From Lachnospiraceae bacterium UBA4381 (GTDB lineage Bacteria > Bacillota > Clostridia > Lachnospirales > Lachnospiraceae), in the NCBI GenBank assembly GCA_002391105.1, contig DGRT01000012.1, positions 1-7,619 on the forward strand: a stretch of DNA of 7,619 nucleotides, written 5' to 3'. The translations under genes were made by a program, and so were the position numbers. The notes under the pieces were generated by a model. The model saw only the letters and a program-made list of their open reading frames with translations, did no database searches and was not told the origin of the DNA. Numbering within the stretch: position 1 is the first letter of the stretch; each line of letters opens with the position of its first letter. This document shows, in pieces, positions 6,796-7,619 of the stretch.

Positions 6796-7619
6796 ATGGT
6801 CAATAATATGCAAAAACTGATTATACTTACCGGTCCTACTGCAACCGGAAAAACGGAGCTTTCTATCAGACTCAGTAAAATGATAGATGGAGAAATCATT
6901 TCCGCTGATTCCGCACAGGTATATAAATATATGAATATTGGCAGTGCCAAGGTTACTGAGGAAGAGATGCAGGGAGTTCCGCATCACCTGATAGATATAT
7001 ATGAACCCGACTTTTCCTTTGATGTTACTGTATTCAAGAAAGAGGCGAAGAGGTTAGTGTCAGAAATAGCCTCCAGAGGACATATTCCGATAATCGTTGG
7101 AGGAACCGGATTCTATATACAGGCTCTGCTGTATGATATTGAATTTGGAGATGAAGATCAGGAAGATATTTCGTACCGCTCCGTTCTTGAAAAAGAAGCT
7201 GAAACAGCAGGAGCTGAGGTTCTTCATAACAGACTGAGAGAGGTGGATCCGGAAAGTGCTGATATGATACATCCCAATAATATAAGAAAGGTTATCAGAG
7301 CTCTCGAATATTATCATTATCATAATGAACCTATCTCGAAGCATAACAAAGAAGAACGGGAAAAGGTTTCCGCCTATGACAGTCACTACTATGTTCTCTA
7401 TATGGATAGAGCTGTGCTGTATGACAGAATAGACAGAAGAGTGGATATTATGCGTTTGAGTGGTTTACTGGACGAGGTTAAAAAGCTTCGCGGGATGGGT
7501 TATACCAGAGAGCTTACCTCTATGCAGGCAATAGGATATAAGGAAATCTATGCTGCACTGGAGGAGGCTGAAAAGTCCGGGGATGACGAAGGATCGGAGG
7601 CTTATAATCTGTTAATAGA
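6796..7619 (+). CDS. miaA: tRNA dimethylallyltransferase (MiaA), 3' end outside window
   Basis: Transfers dimethylallyl from dimethylallyl diphosphate to N6 of A37 in tRNAs reading UNN codons, making the i6A that MiaB then methylthiolates. The first 274 complete codons are present; family members are about 300-320 residues, so roughly 40 are missing. Visible motifs are the P-loop GPTATGKT (13-20), SADSAQVYKYMNIGSAK with the catalytic aspartate D38, VPHHLIDIYEP, VGGTGFYIQALLYDIEF (V101-T104 region), HPNNIRKVIRALE, and RIDRRVDIM followed by SMQAIGYKE near the end. The residue after SADS is Ala where Met is common, but this position varies in the family. No ribosome binding site is seen for ATG 6796 or for the in-frame ATG 6808, which would remove four residues and give a more usual N-terminus (MQKLIILTG). 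The stretch EEAEKSGDDEGSEAYN near the window end seems a slightly long acidic loop. Confidence 0.95.
   Translation, partial: MVNNMQKLIILTGPTATGKTELSIRLSKMIDGEIISADSAQVYKYMNIGSAKVTEEEMQGVPHHLIDIYEPDFSFDVTVFKKEAKRLVSEIASRGHIPIIVGGTGFYIQALLYDIEFGDEDQEDISYRSVLEKEAETAGAEVLHNRLREVDPESADMIHPNNIRKVIRALEYYHYHNEPISKHNKEEREKVSAYDSHYYVLYMDRAVLYDRIDRRVDIMRLSGLLDEVKKLRGMGYTRELTSMQAIGYKEIYAALEEAEKSGDDEGSEAYNLLI

Noticed and set aside
1..7619. A previously undescribed defence, mobile or signalling system
   Set aside because: Every coding stretch is assigned to a known housekeeping family with intact motifs. There are no recombinase, toxin, repeat-array or compositional-shift signals.

Overview
The window is a compact, single-strand stretch of bacterial chromosome. 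It carries five consecutive genes on the + strand in the order nadE (3' end only) - miaB - mutS - mutL - miaA (5' part, running off the window). By eye the DNA is moderately AT-rich. Arginine is mostly AGA/AGG and isoleucine is often ATA. The protein sequences look like Firmicutes/Clostridia, and the miaB-mutS-mutL-miaA order is familiar from that group, so a Lachnospiraceae-like organism (Butyrivibrio/Roseburia type) is my best guess. That is an inference from style and gene order, not from a marker gene.

Layout: bases 3-392 are the C-terminal 129 residues of a long, glutamine-dependent NAD+ synthetase. Its stop overlaps the probable start of miaB (392-1909) by one base. A 43-base gap holding a 13-bp palindrome and an 8-bp tandem repeat leads to mutS (1953-4643). 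A 61-base gap holding an 8-bp inverted repeat and a strong ribosome binding site leads to mutL (4705-6768). A 27-base, almost purely A/T gap leads to miaA (6796 to window end), which lies in the same reading frame as mutL. There is no gene-free stretch over 300 bases, and I see no convincing terminator, tRNA, rRNA, CRISPR array or mobile element. The spacing suggests one transcript that begins upstream and continues downstream of the window.

Function: MutS and MutL are the mismatch recognition and processing pair. MutL carries the DQHA(x)2E(x)4E endonuclease motif, so repair here should work without MutH-type nicking. MiaA and MiaB catalyse successive steps on adenosine 37 of tRNAs that read codons starting with U: prenylation to i6A, then methylthiolation to ms2i6A. 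They flank the mutSL pair. NadE supplies NAD+. All genes look intact, with their key catalytic residues present.

This is essentially a conserved housekeeping locus. I do not see evidence of a new system. The points worth a second look are small: translation-initiation and leader architecture in the three junctions, and the in-frame mutL-TAG-miaA arrangement.
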